In this document: in pieces, positions 20,766-33,739 of the stretch
How the letters are laid out: each line of letters starts with the position of its first letter
Position numbering within the stretch: position 1 is the first letter of the stretch
Source of the DNA: Callorhinus ursinus
Lineage: Eukaryota > Chordata > Mammalia > Carnivora > Otariidae
Reading direction: 5' to 3'
Assembly (NCBI RefSeq): GCF_003265705.1
Contig: NW_020312894.1
Coordinates: 1,774,925 to 1,838,924 of the forward strand
Length of the DNA stretch: 64,000 nucleotides
Position numbers and translations under genes: made by a program
Notes under the pieces: generated by a model
The model's input: only the letters and a program-made list of their open reading frames with translations
What the model was told of the DNA's origin: nothing
The model's database searches: none

Positions 20766-23700
20766 CGCGGCTGCGAGGGCGCATCTCAGGGGCTCTTGCC
20801 ACAGGAGGTGACTGGCACGGTCACCTCTCTACTTGTAAATACATCACATCAGCATCTTGTACACCTTATGTATGCATAATTTCATTAATACAATTTTAAA
20901 AGGAAAAAGAAGAAAAAGAAGACTGGAGGTTAGGGGCTGTCTAGAGGGAGGGATGTGAGGTGTACTCGGACGCAGACCTCGCTGTTGCTGATTTCTGTGT
21001 GATGCCTGCTATTTATTTATATGAGCAACTGCACTGAGATGTTTTGTGGTTATTTTTCTCCCGATTAAAAACAAAACAGATGCAGGAAAGCGGAGCCTGA
21101 CACCGTCCCGTCTCACAGTTGGGGAGGGGCTCTTTGGCTGACGTCTGCATTCCCGTGGGCTGCCCTCCGATGTTTCCCCGCTGGAAGCAGTTGTCCGTGT
21201 TGCGGGGCCAGTGGTTATGACCGTGCGCGTCTGCCTTCTCCCCCGACACTCCCGCTCCCTGAAGGCCCGCTCCCTGGAGAGGCCCCCGCCCCTCGGCGCC
21301 CCTGCTGTGCCCCCATGTTCCCACCTCGGCGTCCCAGCCTCCAGCACAGGTGACGCCCTGTCTTGTTGGATGACTTTGGGGTCAACACACGCATCCCAAG
21401 TGCTATTCCATGAAGCACAGGCTAGTAATCTTAGGACACATTTTTAAATTTCCGTTGGACACTATGCAGACTGGTTCCTCTGGCCTGTGATTAAAGCCCT
21501 TGGAGGGATCCTCCGTGTCCTCTGGGACCCGGGAAGCTGCGTGGGGATGAGACGCGAGGGCTGGCCAGCCAGACGCCCCCACACGATTCCTGGAGGTGGG
21601 CGTGAGCATCCAGGCTCCCGAGGAATGGGCCGTGGTCCCCGCTGCCTGCCGGGTCGAGGTCATGGAAGAGGCCCTCCCAGCCAGTCCTTAGCCTCGGGGA
21701 TCTGGGGTGACGGCGGTCACAGCAGTGGGATTCTTGGGGGCACACGATCTGGCTTTGTCTCCTGGGTCTTCCAAGCCTGTGGCAATGCCCTTTTGTAGGT
21801 GCGAATCCGTCCTTGGCGGTAGAAGCTACTGGAGTTGGCTCTGGCGTCTGTCCCTGGCAGTCCTGCCTCAGTCCGAGGTCTGAGCTCCTTCTCCTGGTCC
21901 CACGACGGGGTTCTGGCTCCTCAGCCCTACTCCGTGTGAGCACCTCGGAGCCTGGGTCAGGGCTGGGTGCTCGGAAAGCCACTCACCCGGTTAGCAAGCT
22001 GGCACATGGATCCAGAATCTGATAGGCTCATAGTTTCCATAAATTAAACTTCAACCGAATGTGCGTCTTCTCACCGACAGGCAGCATCCGCGAATGCGTA
22101 TCCATGTCTACTCTTCAGCTTTCCTTCTGGTATCAATTCGTCAGTCTTGCAGTTCTTATGGGGGGTACGTCTTCCCTCGGGTTCAGTGTCGTAATTAGTT
22201 TCCCGGGTTGTGAAGACAATCTGTTTCTAATCATAGAAGGGAGTAGAGGCTGTTCATGGTGTGGCAACAGCCCTGGTGTCTCATGCCATAGAACAGCCAC
22301 GGGGAGAAAGAGGCACTGCTCTTTCTGGCAAGGGAGGCTCGGCGGGCTGGTGGTTTGGGAGAGGGCCCGGATTTACCACAATCTGCCCAACATCCTTCTC
22401 CAGTTTCAGTCCCCTGCTGCTCCTCGTCAGTGCCCTACCCTTCATGTCAGAGACCCACCCTACCTTTGCAGTGACCCAACAGCCCCCGAATCAGCCTCTG
22501 CCTTGGATTTTCAGAAACAGGACGTAAGAGACTCATGAAAGGCAGTTCATAGAATCTTCCCATTCCTTGATCATATCTTAAGCTGAGAATTTTTAGTTTG
22601 AACTTGTTTTATTTTTGTTTCTCATCATAATTAGAAGCCACCAACCTGCTCAGCAGTGCTTGAATTCCTCACGCCCATCTTAATGGCTTTTAAATGTTGC
22701 AGCCTGGTCTGCCAAAGCCTCGGCTCCTGAAGGCCCTTTCCCTGAGTGCAGGTGACAGCTTGAGTAATGGCTTCCGCACTGTCAGCTGTTGATGGCCTGC
22801 ACCCCGTCCCCTGGCCGTGAAACCCCACATTTGCTACCTGCAAATACTTCTGGAAACAGTTGTAGAGAGTGTGGGTTCTCAGCTGATACGCCAGCTAGTT
22901 CTGGCGTGAAGGGGTTGGTTTGTGCAGATTGTTCGGGAGCACGGGGTACTCACAGAATTTATGGGACAGTCAGAGAACCAGGCAGGAGTGGCTCCAGTGA
23001 GGGGCAAGGCCACCGGGAGAGAGGCCCGGCCACAGGGGCACGAGCCCAGTGACAACCCCACGTCCTCTCACCAACCATGACTGGGGCCAAGAACCAAGAG
23101 CCTTCCATACGTTTGTCCTTGAAGAGCCAGAGGCCCTGTTCAGATCGGACCCTCGGATCCCCATCTCTCAGCTGCCGCTGCACCTTGACGTGGCTCACGT
23201 GTGCTTCTCAGGGCTGGGGGCTGCTTGCCGGATCCGGGGCGCACCAAGCCCCTGCTCTGAGGTATGCTGGGGCGTGCAGTGCAGGAACATGCGCCATGAG
23301 GGTGGTGGGTGCTGCCGAAAGAGCCATTCCGCCCTTGGCCCCGCACTTCCCAATACGTCCCGACGTTTCTCAGCCCGTGCTGCTGTGGGTTCCGGCAAAA
23401 AGCCCAGGCTTCTTGCCGACTGGCTGCGTCTCAGCGGGCATTCCCCCAGAGACCTGGAGGCTACACGCCCCTCCCCAAGCGTTGGCCTAGAGGCTGCTTC
23501 GTGAAGATGTCCTTATGACTGGTCAACAGTTCTGCAAATGCGAATTCTGTCCATACGGCTCAATCTCCGTACCTTCCTTTCCTCCGGGGTTCTCAATTAT
23601 AAGACACAAACGATTTATTAGACTCCGAAGCGTGATGTGTAAATACGCACACGACCGTTTCCGCCTGCACTCCACTTAGTGAGTAACGCCTCCAGACGAC

Positions 23701-26700
23701 AAATTCTATTTTTCTTTGTTTGAATACCTAAACTGTGTGTATCTTCCATGTGCTCAGATGAACCTTATTTTATTTTGCACATAGTTCTGAAAGCACAATG
23801 CAATTGACTTGTAATTGTTAGAAACTGCTTTGTCTACAACAGCACCGAAAGATTAATTCAATTAATGCTGACTTCCCAGTCTCCATGCATACAGGAGGCG
23901 TGACATGAACGTGTGGGGTGCTTACCTCTGGGGGCCTCACTTAACTGAAAGTCTGGAGAAACAGAGTCAAGATACCGTAGAAAACTTGGATTAAAGAACA
24001 ATCTGGATGGACATGGGAGTCCTGCTCTGCTGTCTCAGGCGCTGCTGGGTACTCCCCGACTCACCTCCGAGCCGTGCTGGGGCTTTGAAGCCTGCACGTG
24101 GGCTCACCCGGGGGGAGCAAGTCCGGGCGGCTGTCCCTGGGCAGGGAGCCGGCTTGCTCAGATGCTAGGATCTCGCTGTGGCTGGAAGTGAAATGCCCCG
24201 GGAGCAGGTGCCTTTGGGACGCTATCTGGAGAGGGGCTCCTTCCTGCCCACCGTGAGGCAAACATCTGTGAAGACCTACTGTGTGCTTGCACCGATTAGG
24301 GGTGGAGGCAGCCCAGAGGCTGGATGTGTGCGCCTCCTGCTGGGGGTGGTGGGAGCTGCTGGTACAGATGCTGGAGGGCGGGACCCAGGACCCCGTGCGC
24401 ACTGAGGGGGCAGTGCTGGCCAGAGGGTCAGGAGGCGCGGGTGCCGGGTCCTGGAAGGGAAGACGCTCGTGGGCCCCCTTCAGCCGGAGATGTGGGTGGT
24501 GGGCAGTGACCTGCGTGGGTGGATTCGCGGGTGGAGGCGGGGAGCGGGATAGTCCAGGGCCAGCTCGCAGGGAGGTGCAAAGAGAAAGTCTGGGGCTCCT
24601 TGGATTTGGTGGGAAGATGGGTTCCTGAACACGCAAGTCCTGTAGGCATTTGGGGAAGCTCTGTGGGATTTGGGGGATAGTGGAGTCTGGCGCTCCAGGG
24701 CTGAGATCCGGCCTGGAACTCTCAGCTTAGGGTGACCTGGCTTCCTGGTGAATTCTGCTTCCTCGGATTTCTTTTCCACAGAGAACACTGTATATGCAAG
24801 GAACCTGTCAGGCTCTGGGCTATGGTTGACATAGGCATTTTACAAAAGTCTTATATTTTATGGAAATTGTCGGCTATGACTCGGGAGGAGATTTCATGCT
24901 CGGTGGCACACTCCGTGTCCTCTCGTTGGCTCTGGGGCCCCACTTACGGCTGCTCATATGCTCCAAGAGCACAATGCACTGTTTGCATTTTGAATTCGAT
25001 GTCTGCAAGTTTTAGGTTTTCCACTTTTATTCCCAGCTGGGAATTCCTCACCAGACAGTCACTAAAGATCGAGCTGCCAGGAAACTGCTTCAGCTCATTC
25101 TAAGATGCATGGGATGAATGGAAGCAAACCAACAAAATCTTACAACCACTCATCTGGCCTCTAGTGAGCCCCGGGGCTCCCGGCGAGCGGTCCACGGCCG
25201 CAGAGGGGGACGGAGCGCCTGGCTCCCTGCTGTGTGCTGCACCTGGCCTCTGTCTGTCCCCCACCTGTGATTGCAGGGGAGCGGCTTCTTTGAACAAACC
25301 AGAGCTAAGGCCCCAAATAGCACCCGGCCCACCGGCCCTGCAGGGCCCCCCATGACTCCAGTTCCTAAGCCAGAGATCTCTGGTGTTGCTGGGCAGAATG
25401 CACGCTCGTCTCCAGGAACCATCTGGAAAGTCACAGGTGAGCACATTCACAGGCTGATGCACACACAGGAAAGAGGCGGGCTTCCCCGTCTGTCTCCATA
25501 CACATTTGCGGGGCGCCGCAGGCAGGCAGACCCAATGCCCCTCCTGCCGCCAGCCTCGTGGCCTAACCCCCGCTCACCGCCGGCCTCAAGGCCTCTCCAG
25601 CTTTCTCATTCTGGGCAGCTCCTCGGGAAGATCTGCCAGCAGAGGACAGGTGAGGCCGAGGGTCAGCCAGGGTCCCTGCCTTTGTCCACAGAGATTTGCA
25701 GAGTAGCCGATTCCAGAGAGTTTGCAAATGGAGACCTTTGCTGGGATGGTTCTTTCCTTCTCCCGTGCTCCACGAGCGTCTCGTTGGCCATATTCTCTGG
25801 CTTTCAGCATGATTTCACCGGCTCCTTTCCACAGTCCTGACTTCCCTCTGCCTGCAACAGAGCATGACAAGACCGATTTTTTTTTAAGTAGGGAAGCTTC
25901 TGAAATCACCTTTGTGCCAGTTTTAAAAGCCCACGTCTTAGAAGGCTCAATGGTATCTCACCATGTTCTAGACTTTTTACTGTGTGTCGCCTGGAACCCA
26001 CTGGCCACATTAACACATTCTCCTACACACTGAGGCAAAGGTCAAATATGAATGTGGAAAATGTTCAGTAATTTTGCTCTCGGTTTTTGCCACCACCCCT
26101 CGTCCGTGAACGTGAGACTAGAAGGCACTCCCTGGGGTGAGGTCACCACTCTGAGACTCCCCGTCCCTGACCTATGTGCTTGGTGTGGTAAACACTCCAG
26201 CTCCCGACACGGACGTGTCTGCTCTGCATTGGTCTGAGTACACGGCAGGTCACTGTCCAGTTCTGGAGGGTCCTGCCTGCAGTTCTCCAGTCCGAAGTCT
26301 GTCTGTGTGTTCACTGTCCCTTCCGGGCCATCAGCTCCTCGAAGATGGTACTGCAGACGCGGTCTGCCCGCCACCCAGCAGAAGGCTTCAGGGTGCATTT
26401 GGAGAAGATGCTGCTTTAGGGGCGGGTGGGTTTGATCGCTAAGAACCGTCACAGAGCAGTTACAGAAAGCAAGGGTGTTTTACCCTTGAGATTGCTGGAA
26501 AAAACCAACACTCCTCTGTTTACCTTCAGGAAACGCACCGGGGTCCACTCCTAGAATCCAGTGCTGCCGTGTGGTATTTCTACCTCTTGGCAAACACGAC
26601 TCATTCGATTTAACCAACTTACCATTTGGCTGAGCATGATTTCAACACTTTGTTGAGGATAAGTTAAGGTTTAAAACTGCATCAGTGGAGTCTTCCAAGG

Positions 26701-28038
26701 ACACCAGTGATGCTGTTGATGTCACGTCAGGATGCGTGTCCTTAAGGAGAGCCGCACTCATGGGCCGTGCCAGGAGGAAAGTTCGATCTGCTTTCTCTAG
26801 AAGCCAAGTAGGTCTTTAGACAAATCGGAACATGGACATGCAGATCTTTCGTGAAAACACAGATGACATGAATGAGTGTATTCGTTGGCGTTACCGTGTC
26901 GTGAAGACCACGACTTAGCATTTTACCGTAAGCACTTTGCCCAAACACCAGCCCAGTTATTACAGCCGTGCTGGAAGCTTCAGGGGCTCGGAGAGCTTTG
27001 TGTGAGGCCCATTTCCCGGAAGCGAAAGCTGCCGCTGGTTTTAGACTCTATGCCCCCGCAGAGTGCCCTTCCATTGCCCGGAACGGCCCGTCTTCCAGGA
27101 GCAGGGGAGTCCTGCTCTCGCCCCCGGTGCTCCAGTGAGGACAGAAATTGTTTACAGCCCCCCAGGCATTAGAAAAACTTTCCCTGTGACAAGATTTTGG
27201 CGCTTTCTTATTGAGTCTTGAGGCAGAATGGCCATGACCCAGGCAAGCGAGCCAGTCACGCACGTGAATGGGGACGCCTGAGCTCCCTGGTTGGTACGGA
27301 GAGGACATCCTGGAATCCCATCCTGCTTTGCTGTAAAGCAACCCAACTCTCCTCTGGGCTCCCTGGCGTCCTTCTGAGGGGATGATCCATTCCCTGGATC
27401 CTTAGGGGTCACTCCACGGGCAACGTAGGCAGTGGGCCCTGACAGGTGGTCCACGAAGGGGCATTTGCAAAGAAGTTTCTGGAAGAACCTGACAGGGAAG
27501 CCCGTTATGCCCAGCCCTCTGGGCAAGACTTCTTTTTCCTAGAATGAGGATAGAAAGGCCAACTTCAGACGAGCATCTGGAATTTGGTGGGAGTCAGAGA
27601 ACCCTGAGAAGCATCGTCTGTGGTAGGGAGAGTTACTCTGCCCAAGGTGAAGGGCTGTCAGCAGGCACCCTCCCTGAGAAGGCCTCCCCCGGAAGGGCAC
27701 GGGGCAGCTCAAGACACGAGGGGCGCCACATGCTCAGACCCCGAGGGCCTCCTGAGCAGCCCCTAGGAAAGTTCAGAGGAGACGAGGTCGGCCCCCGGCA
27801 GACTCCAGGGCAGTGGAGGGTGGACGGAGCCCCTCGGGTGTGACACACACAGCCATGGTCCTCGGAGGAAGGCACACGGCAGGCCAAACGTGGCTTTCGG
27901 GAGGGGCCCAGACCCGGGGTGACCACGCCAGGTCGAGCTGGCATTTGCAGAGACCTCAGGGGGCCACGGGGGCATTTGGACGTCTGCTCAGAGGAGGGAG
28001 ACGGAGGACGCGCCCTGCGTGGGTCACGTCTGAATGTG
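20766..28038. other. Repeat-poor, mostly GC-rich non-genic stretch
   Basis: Over 7 kb I recognise no Can-SINE, L1 or LTR and no gene. A few bases near 20835-20900 resemble an old L1 3' tail. AT-richer islands occur at about 22550-22690, 23590-23880 and 24830-25090. Many frames of 100-190 codons (for example 24061-24636 minus and 25271-25840 plus) overlap frames on other strands and match no family I know. Confidence 0.5.
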
Positions 28039-28075
28039 GCACACACACACGTGTGTGTGCACAGGTACACACAAA
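28039..28075. repeat. CA/TG palindromic microsatellite
   Basis: CACACACACGTGTGTGTG at 28042-28059 is an 18-bp perfect palindrome centred on an ACGT core, followed by a short CA tract. Both cruciform and Z-DNA forms are possible. Confidence 0.9.
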
Positions 28076-30711
28076 CACCTCTGTTTTACCAAACACGTTA
28101 CTTATGCGATACTTACAGTTTGGGATTCTGCTTGTTTGTTTTTCTTAACATGCAGCCTTGATTTTTTTGATTAATTTGAAAACTCTGATAAGGACGTAGT
28201 GACTTATTAATGGACAGGTGCCCAGAAGTGGGGCCATGGTTATGTCTGCTCGCTTGCTTGTCAGGACCGCGTGAGTCATGTGGGTTAACCGAGGCCGAGC
28301 ACCACATGAGCATGGGAATGGTCATTTCAGATGGCTCTGGAAACTGAGAAGCTGCTCAGAGGCTTCTTTCGCTCCTGGTCCGCAAAGAAGGTGAGGGTCC
28401 TTTCCATGTGTGTCTGTGTAGCCCGGAGCCCCCCAGGTGCAGGGGTTTCCACAGGGGAGTGAGAAGGACGTGTGAGCAGGAGGGCCTGGGCGGGAGGCCC
28501 CGTTGTGAGTCAGGGCCACGTGGTGGCGTGGTCACCATGGAGCAGTGCATGCGGTGGCTTTGGAACGCAGAGCTGCACGGGTTCCTTGACCTGACATCTC
28601 GATGGTTTTGAAGAATTGCCCTGACCTTCCAGGGGAAAGTTCTGGGAGACCAGCCACTTGTGAGAGAACCCTGGCAGTGACGTGTGGGGTCACTGCCGGG
28701 AAATGATTGCATGGAACCTGCCGTTCTTCAAGTAATGTAGTAACGAGCCCCTCGTGCCCCCTTTAATGCTGTTTCCCATACGAATAGCAGGGGGTGCTGG
28801 AGCCACGCCGGCTGGAGCAGAAGTTGCATGTCTGAATGAGGCAGGTCGCCGCCGCCGAGCTGGGTGGGCAGACAGCCGCCCTCGAGAAGGTGGGCTTATG
28901 TGCTTTATTCCCCTGTAGCTCCTTCCTGTTCCCACACAGATGCCCGCTATTTCGAGGAAGAGGCTCTAAAATCGTTATTTAGAGGCCAGGTGCTCTCTTC
29001 ACACGCAGGAGCGTCAGGCTGTGTGGGAGCGCGGTGGAAAGCGCTCTGGGGACAAATGGCCCTGGTGTCAGTGGCCCATTCAGCCCCCTCCCAGCTGCCC
29101 CCACGCTTCCCCAGCCACCAGCCGAGGCCAGAGGGACATTCCCAAGGAGCAAGGAAACCTGCCCTTCCTCCTACCCTCCCACCTCCAAGCCTCACACCTG
29201 CCCAAAGGACAGGACTCCCCGGGGGCTCTGAGCCCTTCCCGGGTACGCATTTCCCTGATTCTTCCATTTGTCGATTGCTGCTCTGAAGCGGCAAATAAAA
29301 GTGTAGACCGACACTTTCCAATGTGGAGTACTGACGGCTTTGAGAAGGACATACTGGGCAAACAGAGCAAGATTCTCGTCCCAGAGGCCCTGGAGGCTGC
29401 CGTGCCTGGGCCCCTCCCCACCGCGGGCGCCTTGTGCGGGTCTTGTGATGCGCACTGGACGCTGGCACCTTTCTTGTTCCCACGAAGCGTCTGTTAACAC
29501 AGCCCGGCCCGGGGGTGGGGTCCAGGTTTGCACGCTGACATCCCATGCTTCTGAGCTTGAATTCACTGGTCGACCCTTACGTCCTTCCTGGTGAATCAAG
29601 TCCAGCGGCTCTCGAGGCCCGGCCGCGCTCGGCCCCCGGGGTTAGACCTGTAAACGCATAGATTAGCGTGCCCCATGGAGATCCTAGTAATGACCATGGC
29701 AGTGACAGACCGCAACAGGTGCTGTGCCCTCCGGGCTACAGATGGTACCTCCATTTCCCTTCATCTGCAACGAAGGGTGTTTGTTCAAAACCCTCATTTA
29801 CAGTTACTTTGAGTCCTGGAATAACTTCTCATTAAATTGGAACTCTCTCCCCGCAACGTGCCTATGTTTATATTTATCGTGTGCAGAGACAGGCACCCGC
29901 ATTCCGAGCTCCTGCCGCGTGCCCCTGGCCTGTGTGTCTCCTTGGGCCCTGGGTGGCTGAGCAGACCCTTGCCAGCAGGGTGGACCCCGCAGCTCCCCGA
30001 CTCCATGCTTTTTTCAACTCCCATCTTTCATCCCCATTGGCTGCCCTGTGCCAGGTAGGTGTTTGATGCTCCCTCTGTGTTGATGAATAATTAGAACTTT
30101 CTTCTGTGAGAAGGGAGACCTGAAAGCAAATGCTGGGTGGGTGGACAGTCCTCCAGGGGACGGACAGAACCTCCCCGGTTGCAGGGGGGTGGTCTGTCCT
30201 CGCGGGGCGTGGCAGCAGCTGCGGTTGGACACAGCGTCTGGACTCCGAGGAGGGGTGTGAGCAAAAGGTGAGAGACATACAGGTCTAAGACCCAAGGCAC
30301 ACTAAGAAAGCATTACTTTGCTCTAAGCACATTAAAAAAGGATTTGATTTTCCTGTATGAATTTCTGCATTTTGCAAAATTTTCCAGTGCCCAGGTGGGC
30401 AATATACATTCCTCCATGGACAGCTCAGCGGCGTAGCTGATTCCTACAGCCCCTGCTTCTGCCAGGATCGTGCTGTGTGCATGTGTATCTCTACATCTTT
30501 CAAGGTCCACAGGGCTTTTTACCTTTTGCAAATACCTTTGCTGTCTCTACGTGGAGAAGAGGTGAGGATGGTCTAAATGAAAATAAATATCAAAAGAATA
30601 CACAACCTGACTTTATAAAGTGTCTTATTCCAATTCTTAGATATGGTTTGTGTATTTCTGCTGTGCTGGACAGTTACTTCCACATGAATGATGACATTAC
30701 CTGACTTAGAG
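28076..30711. other. Non-genic stretch, no feature recognised
   Basis: No gene or repeat family is clear. A 199-codon minus-strand frame (28947-29546) overlaps a 158-codon plus-strand frame (29021-29497). Neither has domain signatures. An AT-richer part lies at 30310-30700. Confidence 0.5.
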
Positions 30712-30850
30712 AACAAGGCCAGGTGCCTGTCCTCAGCCCCCCACCCCCAGGGTCGGGTGTCTGTCCTCAACCAGACCCCCACCAGGAATGTGTGCCTGTC
30801 CTCAGCAGAAACACCACCAGGAACAGGTGCATTGCCCTAGGCAGGCACCC
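30712..30850. repeat. 35-bp imperfect tandem repeat
   Basis: About four units share the pattern GGTGCCTGTCCTCAGC followed by CACCACCAG. Starts lie near 30714, 30750, 30785 and 30820. The last unit is the most diverged. Short array, no coding meaning. Confidence 0.85.
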
Positions 30851-31064
30851 ACCCTCCTTCCACCTGCTGTGAGTGGAATTGACCACTCCTGACACAGAAA
30901 GAGATGAAGCCTCCGATTAAGCATTACTATATAACTGTCCCCATCAGGGGATGGGGCAAGTAAAGTATTTGGGTCTAGAGAACTACCCTAACAGCTAATA
31001 AGAGGAAACAGATAATCATTTTTGTCTTTATAAAAGGCTTTTTGTTTGTTTTGTTTTGTTTTTA

Positions 31065-31258
31065 GGGGTGCCTGGGTGTCTCAGTCAGTTAAGCGTCTGA
31101 CTCTTGGTTTTGGCTCAGGTCGTGATCTCAGGGTTTTGAGATCAAGCCTCACATCAGTCAAGCTCTGGGCTGGGCGTGGAACCTGCTTAAGATCCTTTCT
31201 CTCTCTGCCCCTCCCTTCCATTCTCTCTCTCTCTCTCTCAAAAAAAAAGTTTTTTTTG
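31065..31258 (+). mobile_element. Can-SINE (SINEC), diverged
   Basis: Sense-strand head GGGGTGCCTGGGTGTCTCAG, AAGCGTCTGACTCTTGG, GGCTCAGGTCGTGATCTCAG, then a TC-rich region and an A run at 31240-31248. The body is diverged (AGGGTTTTGAGATCAAGCCT), suggesting an older subfamily than the copies near 38.0 and 43.5 kb. No clear target-site duplication is found. Confidence 0.93.
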
Positions 31259-31289
31259 ATCTTAAAATAAAAGATAAAATTTTAGGTGC

Positions 31290-31660
31290 AACACCACATA
31301 ATTTCTTCTAGATTAGTGTTTCCTTGTTCATCTTAAATTATTTTTAATTAAAAAATGATACATGTTTAATGTTGAAAATTGATAGGGACACAAAGAGAAT
31401 AAGGAATCCTCCTTCATTATCACTGCTAATATTTGGTTTTTATCCTTCTAAGCACTACAAAAGGGAAAAGAAAAACATATAGCACATTACACAGATTTAA
31501 ACATCCCTTTTTCATTTAATGCAGGATACACGTCTTTTTTATGTCAATATATACTCATTGTCATTGTTGACACTTGACTAACACCACAAAATGTATTTAA
31601 TAAATCATCTATATTTGGCATTTAGAAAATTTCAGTTTTTCCATAATTACGAACAACATA
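31290..31660. mobile_element. AT-rich ancient interspersed repeat, class uncertain
   Basis: Phrases such as ATCACTGCTAATATTTGG, TTTTTATCCTTCTAAGCA, TTTAAACATCCCTTTTTCAT and AATAAATCATCTATATTTGG recall a common old mammalian AT-rich repeat (possibly an L1M 3' portion). I cannot fix family or strand. Confidence 0.45.
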
Positions 31661-32209
31661 CGTAAATACATATGCATCTAATTTATTATTTATTGCCGTG
31701 GCTAATGCCTGCTTTAATTCTATGTTTTGTTGTCTGTCAGTGTGGGAACGCTACCATTTTTGCATATTTTCAGTATGTTGTTGTGGAATTTACAAGTAGA
31801 CAAACATGTCCTCCCCAAATACCCACACTCCTCGCCTCTATGCCCCCACGTGCACCCTGCATTTGGCGAGCCCTCAGGTTGCACTGGGAAGCATTTGTGG
31901 GATGATGGTAAGTTCTGGTGATAACAGGCACGTTGCCCTGCTCCACATGGTAATTGTCCCTGACGTCCAGATCAGGTGAGACACTGGCATTTAATTTGAG
32001 AGAGACATATTTTGTGAAGGTAAGAAAATTTGTTTCTATGTTTAGTTCACTCTGACCTTAAAACATACATATTAAAATTTATCAAATGCTGTTTTAGAAA
32101 ATGAAGAGAACTTTTTAGAGAACTTTTAACTTACTGATAGGATGAATTGTATTTATTTATCTCCTGCAAAATGCCAGTTCTTGCAGCCCTGTAGTGAATC
32201 TTACATACC

Positions 32210-32606
32210 CATGACATTTGTGTGTATTTGTACATGTGCACGTGTGTACAAGCATGTGCACATGCCCTGTGCACGCATGTTTGTGCACGTGGCTGTGTAT
32301 GTGCACACACGTGTACATGCATGTGTGTATGTGTATGCATGCAAATGTGTGCCTGTGTCTCTGTGTGCATGCGTGCACGTCTGTATGTGCATGTGTGCAT
32401 GCGTTTGTGTGCATGTACACGTGTATGTGCGTGTATCTCTGTGTGCGTGTTCATGTGCACATGTGTGTATGCGAGTCCATGCATGTGTGTGCATGTGCGT
32501 GTATGTCTCTGTGTGCACGTGTGCATGTTTGTGCACGTGTCTGTGTATGCACGCATACATGCATGTGTGTAGGTTTCTGCATCTCTGTGTGTGCATGTGC
32601 GTGCGT
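32210..32606. repeat. TG-rich microsatellite with ATGCATG words
   Basis: Nearly 400 bp of alternating purine-pyrimidine sequence composed of TGTGTGCATG, TGCACGTGTG and TGTATGTGCA words. The plus-strand (Cys/Val/His) and minus-strand (His/Thr/Met) open frames over 130 codons are purely repeat translation. The Z-DNA potential is strong. Confidence 0.95.
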
Positions 32607-32639
32607 GCACTATTTAGGATTTTGGATCTAAATCAATGA

Positions 32640-33039
32640 TATTGGACCCAGAGTTCTTGTCTGTGTTTTGTCAGGTTCTGTAACTAGTTCCATGTCAGCT
32701 TCATAGCTTAAGTTGGGATGTTTTCCTTCAACTGTGTTGTCCCGGAACCACCGAACAGGCACGGACAGTATTTGTCTCCTTTGATGTCACTGCTCACTTT
32801 CAAGTGAGACCATGTTGTCCGAGCTCATCACAAGCTGCCTGGTTATTTGTCTGACAAACTTTCTGTTTCCTTCTAATCCATGAGGTTGATGCATTTCCAT
32901 GAATTCCCATGGTGACTCTAGTTTTCCTGGAGGATGAACCTTTTCCCTGAGACTTTTAAACATATAACCTTCTATGATGTCCTCTTTGCAGCTGGGCTTA
33001 CAGCTGCTCTTGTGTCCTTTTCATCTATGTTTTTTCTCC
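32640..33039. other. Non-genic stretch, possibly old L1 flank
   Basis: T-rich sequence with no gene signal. It may be a very decayed part of the antisense L1 that becomes recognisable after 33040. Confidence 0.4.
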
Positions 33040-33420
33040 CGTTCTAATTAATAATATTTGGAAAGTTTTATTTTTATTGAAATTAGCTCTTAGCTTTATT
33101 TATAAGTCCTAGTCTTCTTTTTTTGTCTCTTTAATTCTGTCTTTAACTTTATCATTTATGCAATTTTATTTGGGTGTATTTTGTTTTTATTTTTCTAGAT
33201 TTTGAGCTAAATACTTTCTTTTATTCTTTCTTTTAAATAATAGAAGTGTTAACAGCTGTGCATTTTCTCTGAGCCCCGTGTCAAAGAAATCCTGTGAGTT
33301 GTGACATGTGCTTTGTATTTTCTTTCATTTCTCTCTTTTTTTCAGTAATTCATGTTCAGGTATTTACTTCTTTGGCGTAAGAAACATGTTTTTAGAAGCA
33401 TGTTTTTGTTTTTGTTTTTA
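33040..33420 (-). mobile_element. Old L1 ORF2 fragment, antisense
   Basis: The plus strand shows reverse-complement L1 ORF2 phrases: TTGAAATTAGCTCTTAGCTT, TTTGTCTCTTTAATTCTGTC, CTAGATTTTGAGCTAAATAC and the GTTAACAGCTGTGCATTTTC region. Heavily decayed, with no open frame. Confidence 0.6.
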
Positions 33421-33739
33421 AATAGAGATGTTTATTGTGTCAGACGATGATGTGTGCTGTGTAAAATGAATAACCAGCTAAAGGCCAAGTTCTTGGAAGG
33501 GGGCGCAGGGGTAGCAGCAGGGCGGTTCTCATAGACTGGTTAGGAGGTCTCACTGATCAGGGGACATTTTCGCAGAGACGTGAGTGCGATGGAGGAGTGG
33601 CCGTGCTGAGACCGGGGGAAGGGGCTCCGGGTGGAAGAAGACCATGTGCAAAACCCGGGATGTGGGCGTGTGTTTGGTGGGGCGGGGGAGGCATAGGTGG
33701 GGGTGAAGCAGGTCGTGGGGCCGGACAGACGGAAACATT
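33421..33739. other. Non-genic stretch with G-rich run
   Basis: A G-rich part at about 33655-33722 (TTTGGTGGGGCGGGGGAGG, GGTGGGGGTGAAGC) has G-quadruplex potential. No gene seen. Confidence 0.5.

Noticed and set aside
24061..24636. 191-codon Pro/Ser-rich minus-strand frame
   Set aside because: GC-rich low-stop sequence with plus-strand frames of 75-115 codons over the same DNA and no recognised domain.
32131..32639. Cys/Val/His-rich and His/Thr-rich frames on both strands
   Set aside because: Translations of a TG/CA microsatellite in several frames at once.
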